From Halorarius halobius (GTDB taxonomy: Archaea > Halobacteriota > Halobacteria > Halobacteriales > Haloarculaceae), in contig NZ_CP101161.1 in the NCBI RefSeq assembly GCF_024298865.1, forward strand, positions 1,881,227 through 1,945,226: a stretch of 64,000 nucleotides of DNA, written 5' to 3'. The notes below the pieces were generated by a model. That model ran no database searches. It saw only the letters and a list, made by a program, of their open reading frames with translations, and had not been told where the DNA came from. Positions 43,643 to 51,114 of this stretch are shown in pieces. The position numbers and the translations under genes were made by a program. Numbering within the stretch: the first letter of the stretch is position 1; each line of letters opens with the position of its first letter.

Positions 43643-44481
43643 GCGACGACCCGGACGACTGGTTCGAGGGCGACGACGAGGACCCGTTCGACGGCGACGG
43701 CGACATGTTCGACGAGGACTTCGAGTCCGCGTTCGAGGGGGGCGGTGACGCCGGCGACGCCGAGTTCGACGAGGATTTCGACTCGGACATCCCGCGTATC
43801 GACCTCGGCATCGAAGGGTTGGACGAGATGGTACAGGGTGGCGTCCCCGAGCGCGCCCTGCTGGTCGTCATCGGCGCGGCCGGCACCGGGAAGACGACGT
43901 TCGGCCTCCAGTTCCTCCAGGAGGGGCTCCGCAACGGCGACAACGCCGTGTTCATCACCCTCGAGGAGACGCGCGAGGCCATCCTCGCGGCCGCCAACGA
44001 GAAGGGGTGGGACTTCGAACAGCGGGTCGCCGACGACGAACTCGCCGTCGTCGACCTCGACCCCGTCGAGATGGCGAACTCGCTTGCGTCCATCCGCAAC
44101 GACCTCCCGCAACTCGTCGACGAGTTCGGGGCCGACCGCCTCGTCCTCGATTCGGTCTCGCTCCTCGAGATGATGTACGACCAACAGGCCCGGCGCCGGA
44201 CCGAGGTGTTCGACTTCACCAAGAGCCTCAAACAGGCCGGCGTCACGACGATGCTCACCAGCGAGGCCAGCGAGAGCAACCCGTACGCCTCCCGACACGG
44301 CATCATCGAGTATCTCACCGACGGCGTGTTCGTCCTCCAGTACGTCCGCTCGGAGTTCCGCGAGACGCGGCTGGCGGTCGAAATCCAGAAGATACGCAAC
44401 GCCAACCACTCCCGCGAGACGAAACCCTACGAGATAACCAACGACGGCATCTCGGTGTATCAGCAGGCTAACATCTTCTAG
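43639..44481 (+). CDS. KaiC-like RecA-superfamily ATPase
   Basis: 280 residues. A very acidic N-terminal tail of about 50 residues (DDWFEGDDEDPFDGDGD) precedes one KaiC/RadA-type ATPase domain: IDLGIEGLDEMVQGGVPERA, Walker A GAAGTGKTTFGLQFL (about residues 81-95), catalytic Glu pair in FITLEETREAI, Walker B RLVLDSVSLLEM, and the C-terminal IRNANHSRETKPYEITNDGI. Single-domain KaiC-like proteins are common in archaea and act as signalling ATPases; partner unknown. GTG start coupled to a nine-codon mini-ORF. Confidence 0.88.
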   Translation: MSDDPDDWFEGDDEDPFDGDGDMFDEDFESAFEGGGDAGDAEFDEDFDSDIPRIDLGIEGLDEMVQGGVPERALLVVIGAAGTGKTTFGLQFLQEGLRNGDNAVFITLEETREAILAAANEKGWDFEQRVADDELAVVDLDPVEMANSLASIRNDLPQLVDEFGADRLVLDSVSLLEMMYDQQARRRTEVFDFTKSLKQAGVTTMLTSEASESNPYASRHGIIEYLTDGVFVLQYVRSEFRETRLAVEIQKIRNANHSRETKPYEITNDGISVYQQANIF

Positions 44482-44517
44482 ACGTGTGCGAGCCGCGACG
44501 CACGTTCGCCGACCGCC

Positions 44518-45747
44518 TCACGGCTCCGGCGCGTACAGGGCCAGCACGACGCCCACCAGCCCGAGCCCGCCGGCGAGCCCGAACGTAATCGGGTAGCCGA
44601 CCAGTTCGATGAGCGCGCCGGCGGCGATGGGGGCGAGGAACGCGCCGGCCAGTCCGACGCTCGTGAGGAACGCCACCGCGGTGGCGGCCACCTCCGGGGC
44701 GACCAGTTCCCGGACGTACGCGAACACGAGCCCGAGACACAGCTGGATGGCGAACCCGGAGACGAGTAGCGCCGCGACGATGACCGGAATCCGCTGGAGC
44801 CCGGTGAACCCGGCGACGATAGGGGTGGCGACGACGAACGAGCCGAGCACGACGGGCGTGCGTCGCCCGCCGAACAGCCGGTCGGACAGCAGGCCGCCGG
44901 TCACCCGCGAGAGGACGCCGACGGCGGGAAACAGCGCCGTCAGTGCCCCGCCGAGCGCGAGCGACAGGTCGAGCTGTTGGGTGAGATACGAGGGGGCCCA
45001 GCTGTTGACGAACAGATAGAGCGCGTAGCCCAGAAAGCCGAGCGCCCCGACGAGCAGTACCCGGCGGTCCGTGACGACGCCGCGGAGGTCGGCCCACGTC
45101 GGCGTCGGCGTCGCCGCGGCGCGCCCCAGCCCACGGCTCGTCGCCAGGAAGAGCGCGAGCCCTGGTAGTGAGCAGACAGCGAACACCGGGAAGACGGCGG
45201 GCCACCCCCAGACGCCGGCGACGACGGGACCGAGTGCCTGTCCGAGGGCGAAGCCGACGGGCCCGCTTGCGGTGAACGTCGAGACGGCGGTCGCCTGATT
45301 CGGCCCGGAGAACGAGCGGCCGACGATGTCGATGCCGGCGTTCCAGGTGACGACGTAGGCGATGCCGCCGAGGACGCGCGACGCGAGCAACGGCCAGTAG
45401 GCGCCGTCGGTTGCGGCCTGCCAGCCCCACGCGCCCCCGACGAGCAGGAGGCCGATGCCGACTGCGACGGTTCGACGCGAGTCCGTCCGGTCGAGCAGGA
45501 CGCCGACTGGGAGGCTGGCGACCACCGCCGTCCCGAACATCACCCCGACGACGAGCCCGGCGGCGGACTGGCCGACGCCGAGCGAATCCTGAATCAGCGG
45601 GGTGACGCTCGCCGGGACGAGTTCGTACGCCCCCAGCGACACCGACATGAGGCTCGCGCCGACGAGAACGCCGACTCGGTGGGCCGTCGATGCCGAGTCG
45701 GCCCCGCCGGTGGGCTGAGTAGCCGTCGAGTGCTCGGTGTCCGACAC
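44518..45747 (-). CDS. MFS transporter
   Basis: 409 residues with 12 hydrophobic segments and the MFS motif A loop GVLLDRTDSRRTVAVG between helices 2 and 3 (about residues 80-95), plus GGLLSDRLFGGRRTP in the second half. Resembles the drug/anion or sugar exporter-type MFS, with no substrate-specific residues recognisable. The GTG start (45747) lies inside a perfect 12-bp palindrome acacgtacgtgt. Transcribed alone. Confidence 0.85.
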   Translation of the reverse strand: MSDTEHSTATQPTGGADSASTAHRVGVLVGASLMSVSLGAYELVPASVTPLIQDSLGVGQSAAGLVVGVMFGTAVVASLPVGVLLDRTDSRRTVAVGIGLLLVGGAWGWQAATDGAYWPLLASRVLGGIAYVVTWNAGIDIVGRSFSGPNQATAVSTFTASGPVGFALGQALGPVVAGVWGWPAVFPVFAVCSLPGLALFLATSRGLGRAAATPTPTWADLRGVVTDRRVLLVGALGFLGYALYLFVNSWAPSYLTQQLDLSLALGGALTALFPAVGVLSRVTGGLLSDRLFGGRRTPVVLGSFVVATPIVAGFTGLQRIPVIVAALLVSGFAIQLCLGLVFAYVRELVAPEVAATAVAFLTSVGLAGAFLAPIAAGALIELVGYPITFGLAGGLGLVGVVLALYAPEP

Positions 45748-45755
45748 GTACGTGT
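45744..45755. promoter_or_regulatory. 12-bp palindrome over the MFS start codon
   Basis: acacgtacgtgt is perfectly self-complementary and covers the start codon of the MFS gene, where a leaderless transcript would begin; a repressor-binding site is possible. Confidence 0.4.
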
Positions 45756-45920
45756 GCCTCTCGGAGGGGTCGCTTCAACCTGTCGTTCGGCCGTGCCGTG
45801 GGCCGGTTTCGATACTCCGTGAAGGGGTGTCGACGACTGCGGCCTCGCACTCGCGGACGGCAGGTCGACACCGGTGCCGAGTGGCACGAATCCGAGGACA
45901 CCGACCTCCGTATCGGACGG

Positions 45921-46244
45921 TCAGAACCAGTTCCGGACCGAGGGGACGAGCTCGAGCGCGGTGGCCGCGATGTATACGCCGAGGGCGACGAGCCAGACGC
46001 CGACCGCGACGCCCGTGATGTCGGACGCCTGTACGACGGCCGCACCACCGGCGATGGTCAACACGGCACCGATACCGACCAGCAGGACCGTCCCGATAAC
46101 GTCGAGCAGAGCGTCTTTGACGGCGGTGCGAACCACCGAGTACAGCGCGGCGTCGTCGAACGCACGGGCGGTCCCGCCGTCCGGTTCCGCCCCTCGCGTT
46201 TCGGGGTGAGTATCGTCGGCCGACCGTTCGGACTCGGGGACCAT
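45921..46244 (-). CDS. Two-helix hypothetical membrane protein
   Basis: 107 residues: acidic N-terminus (MVPESERSADDTHPETRG), a linker, and two hydrophobic helices (about 52-72 and 79-100). ATG at 46244 chosen because the BRE/TATA cgaatttatc (46269-46278) is 27 bp upstream; a GTG at 46265 in the same frame lies too close to that TATA box. No family assigned. The 173-bp gap to the MFS gene contains nothing recognisable. Confidence 0.6.
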   Translation of the reverse strand: MVPESERSADDTHPETRGAEPDGGTARAFDDAALYSVVRTAVKDALLDVIGTVLLVGIGAVLTIAGGAAVVQASDITGVAVGVWLVALGVYIAATALELVPSVRNWF

Positions 46245-46308
46245 ATCGTCTCCATCGATTGACACGGTGATAAATTCGACTCCCGACGGGCGTAGCGTCG
46301 TACTCGCT

Positions 46309-46350
46309 ATCGGGCCCGTGGCTCTCCCGTGCTACGTTGCACGGCCCGAT
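46309..46350 (-). terminator. Hairpin downstream of the SDR gene
   Basis: Arms atcgggc-ccgtg (46309-46320) and cacggcccgat (46340-46350), one bulged base, about 55-95 nt past the SDR stop; plausible terminator but no T-run is seen. Confidence 0.35.
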
Positions 46351-46404
46351 GTGGCTCCGTCGGCGTCCGCACGTCACGGTCTTCGTCGCTGGGGCCACGC
46401 GAGG

Positions 46405-47124
46405 TCAGATGAACTCGGAGTTCTGCGGGCCGTTCGTGATATGCACCTCGAACGGTTGCGTATCGACGCGGTCCTGTTCGACGAGATGCCAGTAGGTCTC
46501 CGCCATCTCGTCGGGGTCGAGAAACGTGTCGGCCTCCCGGTCGGGGTTCCGTTCGCGGACCTCGGGACCGTCTATCTGGCCGTCGATGACGACGTGGGCG
46601 ACGTGAACGCCCTCGGGGCCGAACTCCTGGGCGATGTCCATCGCCATGCCGCGGGCCGCGAACTTCGCGGCGGTGAACCCGATGGTCCCGCCGAGACTCC
46701 GGACGGAGGAGGTGGCGCCCGTGAAGATGACCGTCCCGCCGCCCCTGTCGAGCATGTCGGCGACGGCCTCCTGTGAACAGACGAACGCACCACGGCCGTT
46801 GACGGTCCAGGCCTGCTCGAACTCCTCGACGCTCGTATCCATGAGCCCCGTCCAGGAAGCGGCGCTCGCGTGGTTGACGAGGACGTCGACCGGGCCGAAC
46901 GCCTCCCGGACCGTCTCGAACCCCTCGCGAATCTGCTCGACGTCCGTGAGGTCCGTCTGCACGGCGAGTCCGTCCCCGTCGTCCGGCAGGTCGTCCGCGA
47001 GGTCAGCTATGTAGTCGCCCGACCGGGCGAACAGCGCGACGCGACAGCCTTCGGCCGCGAACCTGCGGGCGAGTGATTCACCTAACCCCGGGCCGACGCC
47101 CGCGATGACTGCAGTGCGTGCCAT
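46405..47124 (-). CDS. Atypical short-chain dehydrogenase lacking the catalytic tyrosine
   Basis: 239 residues, Rossmann fold with the variant cofactor motif AGVGPGLGESLARRFA (8-23). The usual NNAG is NHASA (84-88), and the YxxxK motif reads FTAAK (Phe150, Lys154). The late segment VHVAHVVIDGQIDGP is typical of the GxGPGLG subgroup of SDRs, in which Phe is often found. It may bind NAD(P) without classical SDR chemistry. ATG at 47124 with TATA 27 bp upstream. Confidence 0.82.
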   Translation of the reverse strand: MARTAVIAGVGPGLGESLARRFAAEGCRVALFARSGDYIADLADDLPDDGDGLAVQTDLTDVEQIREGFETVREAFGPVDVLVNHASAASWTGLMDTSVEEFEQAWTVNGRGAFVCSQEAVADMLDRGGGTVIFTGATSSVRSLGGTIGFTAAKFAARGMAMDIAQEFGPEGVHVAHVVIDGQIDGPEVRERNPDREADTFLDPDEMAETYWHLVEQDRVDTQPFEVHITNGPQNSEFI

Positions 47125-47148
47125 GCCGTTGGCTAGGCAAGTAGCAGT

Positions 47149-47155
47149 AAAATCG
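47149..47155 (-). promoter_or_regulatory. TATA element of the atypical SDR gene
   Basis: ATTTTAC on the minus strand centred 27 bp before the ATG. Confidence 0.5.
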
Positions 47156-47189
47156 TACTGGTGGTGGTCGTCCGGTGGCTCCCTTCTTC

Positions 47190-47594
47190 TCAATCGAGCA
47201 TCCCGACGAGCGTCTCGAACATGCGTTCGTCCTCGGTGAACACCGCCTCGTTGCTCTCGATGAACGTCCGGCGGTCGGCGCTCGCGACATCGAAAAACGT
47301 CACGCCGTCCCACTCCCCCAGGGGCGACGTCGTCGTGACGTCCCCCTCGTGGTCGTACGCGACGCGAACGTTCTCGTCGGGGGCAAACGAATGTGCGAGG
47401 TACTCGGGCGGGAATATCGTCTCGACGAAGGACCCGCGCTCGGGATGCGTGGATTCCGACCAGCTGGTCACGAGCAACGGCTCCGAGTGGACGGCGTCCC
47501 GTCCGACGGCGATGACGGCGATCTTCCCGGAGAGGTCGACGTGCCCCGTGAGATAGTCCAGTCCGCCTCTCAAACAGGCCTCGGACACTGTCAC
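47190..47594 (-). CDS. Hypothetical haloarchaeal protein
   Basis: 134 residues, soluble, acidic. Visible segments: HVDLSGKIAVIAVGRDAVHS near the start, ETIFPPEYLAHSF, and a C-terminal helix DRRTFIESNEAVFTEDERMF. No family is recognised and there are no catalytic-looking motifs. GTG at 47594 with an AT-containing tactttc about 27 bp upstream. It lies between the atypical SDR and radB on the same strand, but each has its own promoter-like element. Confidence 0.6.
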   Translation of the reverse strand: MTVSEACLRGGLDYLTGHVDLSGKIAVIAVGRDAVHSEPLLVTSWSESTHPERGSFVETIFPPEYLAHSFAPDENVRVAYDHEGDVTTTSPLGEWDGVTFFDVASADRRTFIESNEAVFTEDERMFETLVGMLD

Positions 47595-47697
47595 CGGTCG
47601 TATCCGTATCGCCCCGGCCGAAAGTACCGTCGGTCTCGACCACCGCGTCCGGCGACCGAGCGGTCCGATGGGTCCCGACGGAGAGAACGCGGGCCCG

Positions 47698-48396
47698 CTA
47701 CTCCTCGACGCTCTCCAGTCCCGCGTCGGTGATGCGGAACCGTGCGTGCTCGCCGGCGGGGAGCGACCGATGTTTCTCCAGGGTCGCCCGCCGGTTCCCT
47801 CCGCGGAACCGCTCCAGTCGGACGACCGTCGCGGACCAGTGCGTGAGGGTGTTCCCGCCGAGGGGGCGGACGCGCTCGCTCTCGCTTTCGGGGTCCGAGA
47901 ACACCTGGTTCGTGATGACGACGGCGAGCTCCTCCTTCCGGGCGAGCGACAGCAGGTGCGTCACCTGTCGGGCGACCTTCCGGAGCGCCTCGCCGCCCGA
48001 CTCGTTGGTTCGTTCCAGCCGGTAGAACCCCGTCGCGGAGTCGAGCACTATCAGGTCGACCTGCTCGGCGAACTCCGCGGCGTCCCTGACCGCCTCCTCC
48101 TGCTCGGCGAAGTCGTGGGCCTCGGAGATGATGACCCGCGAGGCGATGTCGTCGACGGACTGGTCCTCGTCGGCGCGTGCGCTGGCCAGTTGCTCGAACC
48201 GGTCGACCGACAGCCCCTCGGTGTCGATGTAGAGGGCGGTCCCCCCGCCGGCGGCGACCCCCACCGCGGCCGACAGCGCGAGGTTCGTCTTGCCGGCCGC
48301 CGGCGGTCCGTACACCTGCGTCACGGCCTCGCGCTCGAACCCCCCGCCCAGCAGGTCGTCGACCGCCGTACAGCCCGTCGGAATCGGCTCGCTCAC
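47698..48396 (-). CDS. radB: DNA repair and recombination protein RadB
   Basis: RadA paralogue that assists homologous recombination in euryarchaea. 232 residues: a RecA core without the N-terminal HhH domain of RadA. Walker A YGPPAAGKTNLALSA (about 28-42), TALYIDTEGLSVDRFEQLA, Walker B VDLIVLDSATGFYRLE, and AVVITNQVFSDPESESERV. GTG at 48396 gives the family start MSEPIPTGCTAVDDLL and is placed right by the TATA element at 48420-48427. Confidence 0.93.
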   Translation of the reverse strand: MSEPIPTGCTAVDDLLGGGFEREAVTQVYGPPAAGKTNLALSAAVGVAAGGGTALYIDTEGLSVDRFEQLASARADEDQSVDDIASRVIISEAHDFAEQEEAVRDAAEFAEQVDLIVLDSATGFYRLERTNESGGEALRKVARQVTHLLSLARKEELAVVITNQVFSDPESESERVRPLGGNTLTHWSATVVRLERFRGGNRRATLEKHRSLPAGEHARFRITDAGLESVEE

Positions 48397-48419
48397 GCTC
48401 GGGGGTTGGCCGTCATCGC

Positions 48420-48452
48420 CCAAAAACTCCCGTATCCCGTCGCGCTTATGCT
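48420..48452. promoter_or_regulatory. Divergent promoters of radB and the RNase-H-fold gene
   Basis: Minus-strand gagttttt (48420-48427) is about 27 bp before the radB GTG; plus-strand cgcttatg (48443-48450) is about 27 bp before the GTG at 48474. Both genes should be leaderless with GTG starts. Confidence 0.5.
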
Positions 48453-48473
48453 CGCGCCCACGAACGTCGGAGC

Positions 48474-49217
48474 GTGATAGTCGTCGCCACCGAGGACTTC
48501 GAGCTGTACCACGGCGTCGTGGGCGAACTCCGCGACCGCGGAGTGACGTTCACGACCGTCCAGCCGGGCGACGACCTGCCGGACTGCGAGGTGGTCGTCG
48601 CCGGCCCGGACGACGAGGTGGACGCCGAGGTGCCGGTGGTGCGTGGCGACGCCGACGACCCGCGCCGGGCCGTCGAGGAGGCGCTGACGCTGCTGCGGGG
48701 GGAGTCCGGCCGTACCGTCGTCGGCATCGACCCCGGGGAGCGACCCGGCATCGCGGTGCTGGTCGGCGACACCGTCACGGCGGCGTTCCACGTCCCCGTC
48801 GAGGGGGCCGCCGAGACGGTCCGGGAGGAGATTGCCGGCGCGCCGGACCCGCTGGTCCGCATCGGGGACGGCGCCCGGTTGCAGGGTGCGAAACTCGTCG
48901 ACGCGCTCGACGACGTGCCGGTCGAACTCGTCGACGAGACGGGGACGACGCCGTATCTCGGCACCGGCGCCCGCGGGATGGGCGACGTGCTCGCGGCCGT
49001 GAACATCGCGCGTCTGGAGGGCGAACGCATCGAGTCGCGCGACGTGGAGCCGACCCCGGGCGAAATCCAGGCCATCAAGAACCGCTCTCGCGAGCGGAGC
49101 GAGGACGGCCGCACCATCGACGCGGCGCTGGCCCGCCGGGTTGCAGTCGGGGAGTTGACCATCGAGGAGGCGCTTTCCGCCCACCGGGGCGACGGCGACG
49201 CGGACGGCGAGGAGTAG
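48474..49217 (+). CDS. Predicted RuvC/RNase H-fold protein
   Basis: 247 residues. After an N-terminal ~80-residue domain (MIVVATEDFELYHGVVGEL), the sequence VVGIDPGERPGIAVLVGD matches the first strand of RuvC/YqgF-like RNase H folds, with the catalytic-type Asp in GIDPG; possible further acids are in LVRIGDGARLQGAKLVDAL and GMGDVLAAVNIARLEG. The C-terminus GEIQAIKNRSRERSEDGRTI is basic. It is a predicted nuclease or resolvase-like protein; activity is inferred. Divergent from radB, a link to recombination. Confidence 0.7.
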   Translation: MIVVATEDFELYHGVVGELRDRGVTFTTVQPGDDLPDCEVVVAGPDDEVDAEVPVVRGDADDPRRAVEEALTLLRGESGRTVVGIDPGERPGIAVLVGDTVTAAFHVPVEGAAETVREEIAGAPDPLVRIGDGARLQGAKLVDALDDVPVELVDETGTTPYLGTGARGMGDVLAAVNIARLEGERIESRDVEPTPGEIQAIKNRSRERSEDGRTIDAALARRVAVGELTIEEALSAHRGDGDADGEE

Positions 49218-49571
49218 TCACCGTTCCGCCAGCGTCCGAACCCGCTCGGGAAGCGAGAACCCGCCGTCCGGGTCGGGCGGGAACGGTACGGCCTCGACGA
49301 CGGCGTCGGTGTTCAGCGGCCCGTAGACGTGCGGGTACGGCTCCGAGGCGTCGCCCAACGCCTCGTACACCACCTCGGCGTCGACGGCGTCGGCGTCGAC
49401 GACGAGTATCACGAGATTCTCCTCGCCCGCGTGGTTCGACTCCGCGACCGGGACGACCTGCTCCGGGTCCGAGAAGTGGATGAATCCCTGGCTGTCGAGC
49501 GTCTCGTGGCGGTACTCGTCGGCGTCGGGGTCCCACTCACCGCGGGCGACGACGTGACAGATGGCGTCCAT
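49218..49571 (-). CDS. DUF952 family protein
   Basis: 117 residues. Family pattern: AICHVVARGEWDPDADEYR, then QGFIHFSDPEQVVPVAE, LVILVVDADAV, and YPHVYGPLNTDAVVEAVPF. DUF952 proteins are related to ADP-ribosyltransferase-like folds and have no settled function. ATG at 49571 fits the family start; the long in-frame upstream extension is a shadow of larC. Located 47 bp downstream of larC on the same strand, so possibly cotranscribed. Confidence 0.85.
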   Translation of the reverse strand: MDAICHVVARGEWDPDADEYRHETLDSQGFIHFSDPEQVVPVAESNHAGEENLVILVVDADAVDAEVVYEALGDASEPYPHVYGPLNTDAVVEAVPFPPDPDGGFSLPERVRTLAER

Positions 49572-49618
49572 GCCTGCTCCACACCGGGGAACGGAGATAG
49601 CCGTTCGGGTGCCGTGGG

Positions 49619-50893
49619 TCAGTTCCGCACGGCGTTCTCCGCGCGGCGCATCACCTCCCGCGTCGGGAGGGCCGTCTCCGCGGCGACGGCGTCGGCGTCG
49701 TCGAACTCCGCGCTCACGTCGTACACCTCTCCGTCGGCGTCGCTGGCGACTTTCACCGCGACCTCGTAGCTGTCGCCGTCGACGGACACCTCGGCCGTCT
49801 CGTAGCGCCGGTCGGCTATCCAGCGGTGGCCGGCGTTCGCTTCCCGGACCCCGAGCGTCCCCGTCTCCTCGGCGAGACGACGGGCGACTCGCTGGGCGTT
49901 CTCGGGTTTCACCACCACCTTCACGAGGTGGCCGGGTCGCGACTTCTTCATCGTCGCCGGCAGTATCGTCACGTCGAGCGCACCCGCCTCCTTCAGCGAC
50001 CGCTGGAGTCCCCCGAGCAGTTCCGGCGAGGCGTCGTCGACGTTCGTCTCCAGCACCCGCACGTCGTCGCGGACGAGGCCACCCTGACGGCGGCCGACGA
50101 CCGCGCGGACGACGTTTGCCCGGTCGTCCAAATCCTTCGTTCCCGCGCCGTAGCCCGCCCGTTCGACCCGAATCGGGGGCAGGGAGTCGACGCCCTCCGC
50201 GAGGACCGCGAGGACCGCCGCGCCGGTCGGCGTGAGCAGTTCGGTGTCGACCGGCCCACCCCGGAGCTCCCAGTCGGCGGCGGCGGCGACGTTGACGACG
50301 GCCGGGGCGGGGACCGGGTACGTCCCGTGGCTCATCTCCACCTCGCCGCCTCCCGCGAACACCGGCGTCGTCACCACGCGCTCGACGCCGAGGTCCTCGA
50401 CGAGCAGACACGCGCCGACCACGTCCGCGATGGCGTCGTCCGCGCCCACCTCGTGGAAGTGGGTGGAATCGAGGTCGGTGCCGTGGACAGCGGCCTCGGC
50501 CTCCCCGAGAACCCGGAACGCCTCCCGGGCGTTCTCGGCCACGTCGGTCGGGACCTCCATCCCGTCGACCACGTCGAGCACCTCCGGGTACATCCGGGAG
50601 GTACCGTGCCCTTCCGCGTGCGTGTGGTCGTCCTCACCGTGCGAGTGGTCGTGGTGGTGGTCACCGTGCGAGTGGTCGTGGTGGTGGTCGTCCCCACCGT
50701 CGGCCTCCGCGAGCAGGACGTCCACGTTCGTCGCTGTGATGCCGTTGCGGTCCACGCGCTCGACGCGGTACTCGACGGGAAGCGCGTCTTCGACGGGGCC
50801 GAGCGCCTCCCGGTCGGCTCCGGCCGCCAGCAAGGCCCCGAGTATCATGTCGCCGGCCGCGCCTGTACGGCCGTCGAAGGCGAGCGTTCGCAT
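49619..50893 (-). CDS. larC: Nickel insertion protein LarC
   Basis: CTP-dependent cyclometallase that inserts nickel into the pyridinium pincer cofactor of lactate racemase-type enzymes. 424 residues: start FDGRTGAAGDMILGALLAAG, a His-rich metal-storage stretch (residues about 68-96, e.g. DDHHHDHSHGDHHHDHSHG), STHFHEVGADDAIADVVGAC, VPAPAVVNV, LTPTGAAVLAVLA, then ETNVDDASPELLGGL and TMKKSRPGHLVKVV. LarA, LarB and LarE are not in the window. TATA cgcttttt lies 27 bp upstream of the ATG. Confidence 0.92.
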   Translation of the reverse strand: MRTLAFDGRTGAAGDMILGALLAAGADREALGPVEDALPVEYRVERVDRNGITATNVDVLLAEADGGDDHHHDHSHGDHHHDHSHGEDDHTHAEGHGTSRMYPEVLDVVDGMEVPTDVAENAREAFRVLGEAEAAVHGTDLDSTHFHEVGADDAIADVVGACLLVEDLGVERVVTTPVFAGGGEVEMSHGTYPVPAPAVVNVAAAADWELRGGPVDTELLTPTGAAVLAVLAEGVDSLPPIRVERAGYGAGTKDLDDRANVVRAVVGRRQGGLVRDDVRVLETNVDDASPELLGGLQRSLKEAGALDVTILPATMKKSRPGHLVKVVVKPENAQRVARRLAEETGTLGVREANAGHRWIADRRYETAEVSVDGDSYEVAVKVASDADGEVYDVSAEFDDADAVAAETALPTREVMRRAENAVRN

Positions 50894-50913
50894 ACCGGTA
50901 TCCCGGTGTCGGG

Positions 50914-50921
50914 GCGAAAAA
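50914..50921 (-). promoter_or_regulatory. TATA element of larC
   Basis: GCTTTTTC on the minus strand centred about 26 bp before the ATG. Confidence 0.5.
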
Positions 50922-51114
50922 GCGTTCCTCTCGCCCGGGCCGGCCGGCCACGACGTGGGCCGAGCGGCGCTTCCCCGGCGGGGGCGACGTGTGCCAGACC
51001 GCGTGGCGCGGGCCGTTCACCGACGAGGTGATTTTCGACTGACGTGAGGGAGACGAGTGTCGGAGCAAAAGGCATATCTCCGCGCCGACCTGAGTGTCAG
51101 GGTATACCACGCCC

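Noticed and set aside
46266..46404. tRNA-like ttcgactcccg motif
   Set aside because: No cloverleaf or acceptor stem can be formed around it; only a terminator-like hairpin is present.
48393..48416. Seven-codon mini-ORF (MTANPRA) ending in GTGA on the radB start
   Set aside because: Looks like the purU and KaiC cases, but the TATA element at 48420-48427 places the transcript start at the radB GTG, downstream of the mini-ORF ATG. It warns that such overlaps can arise by chance.
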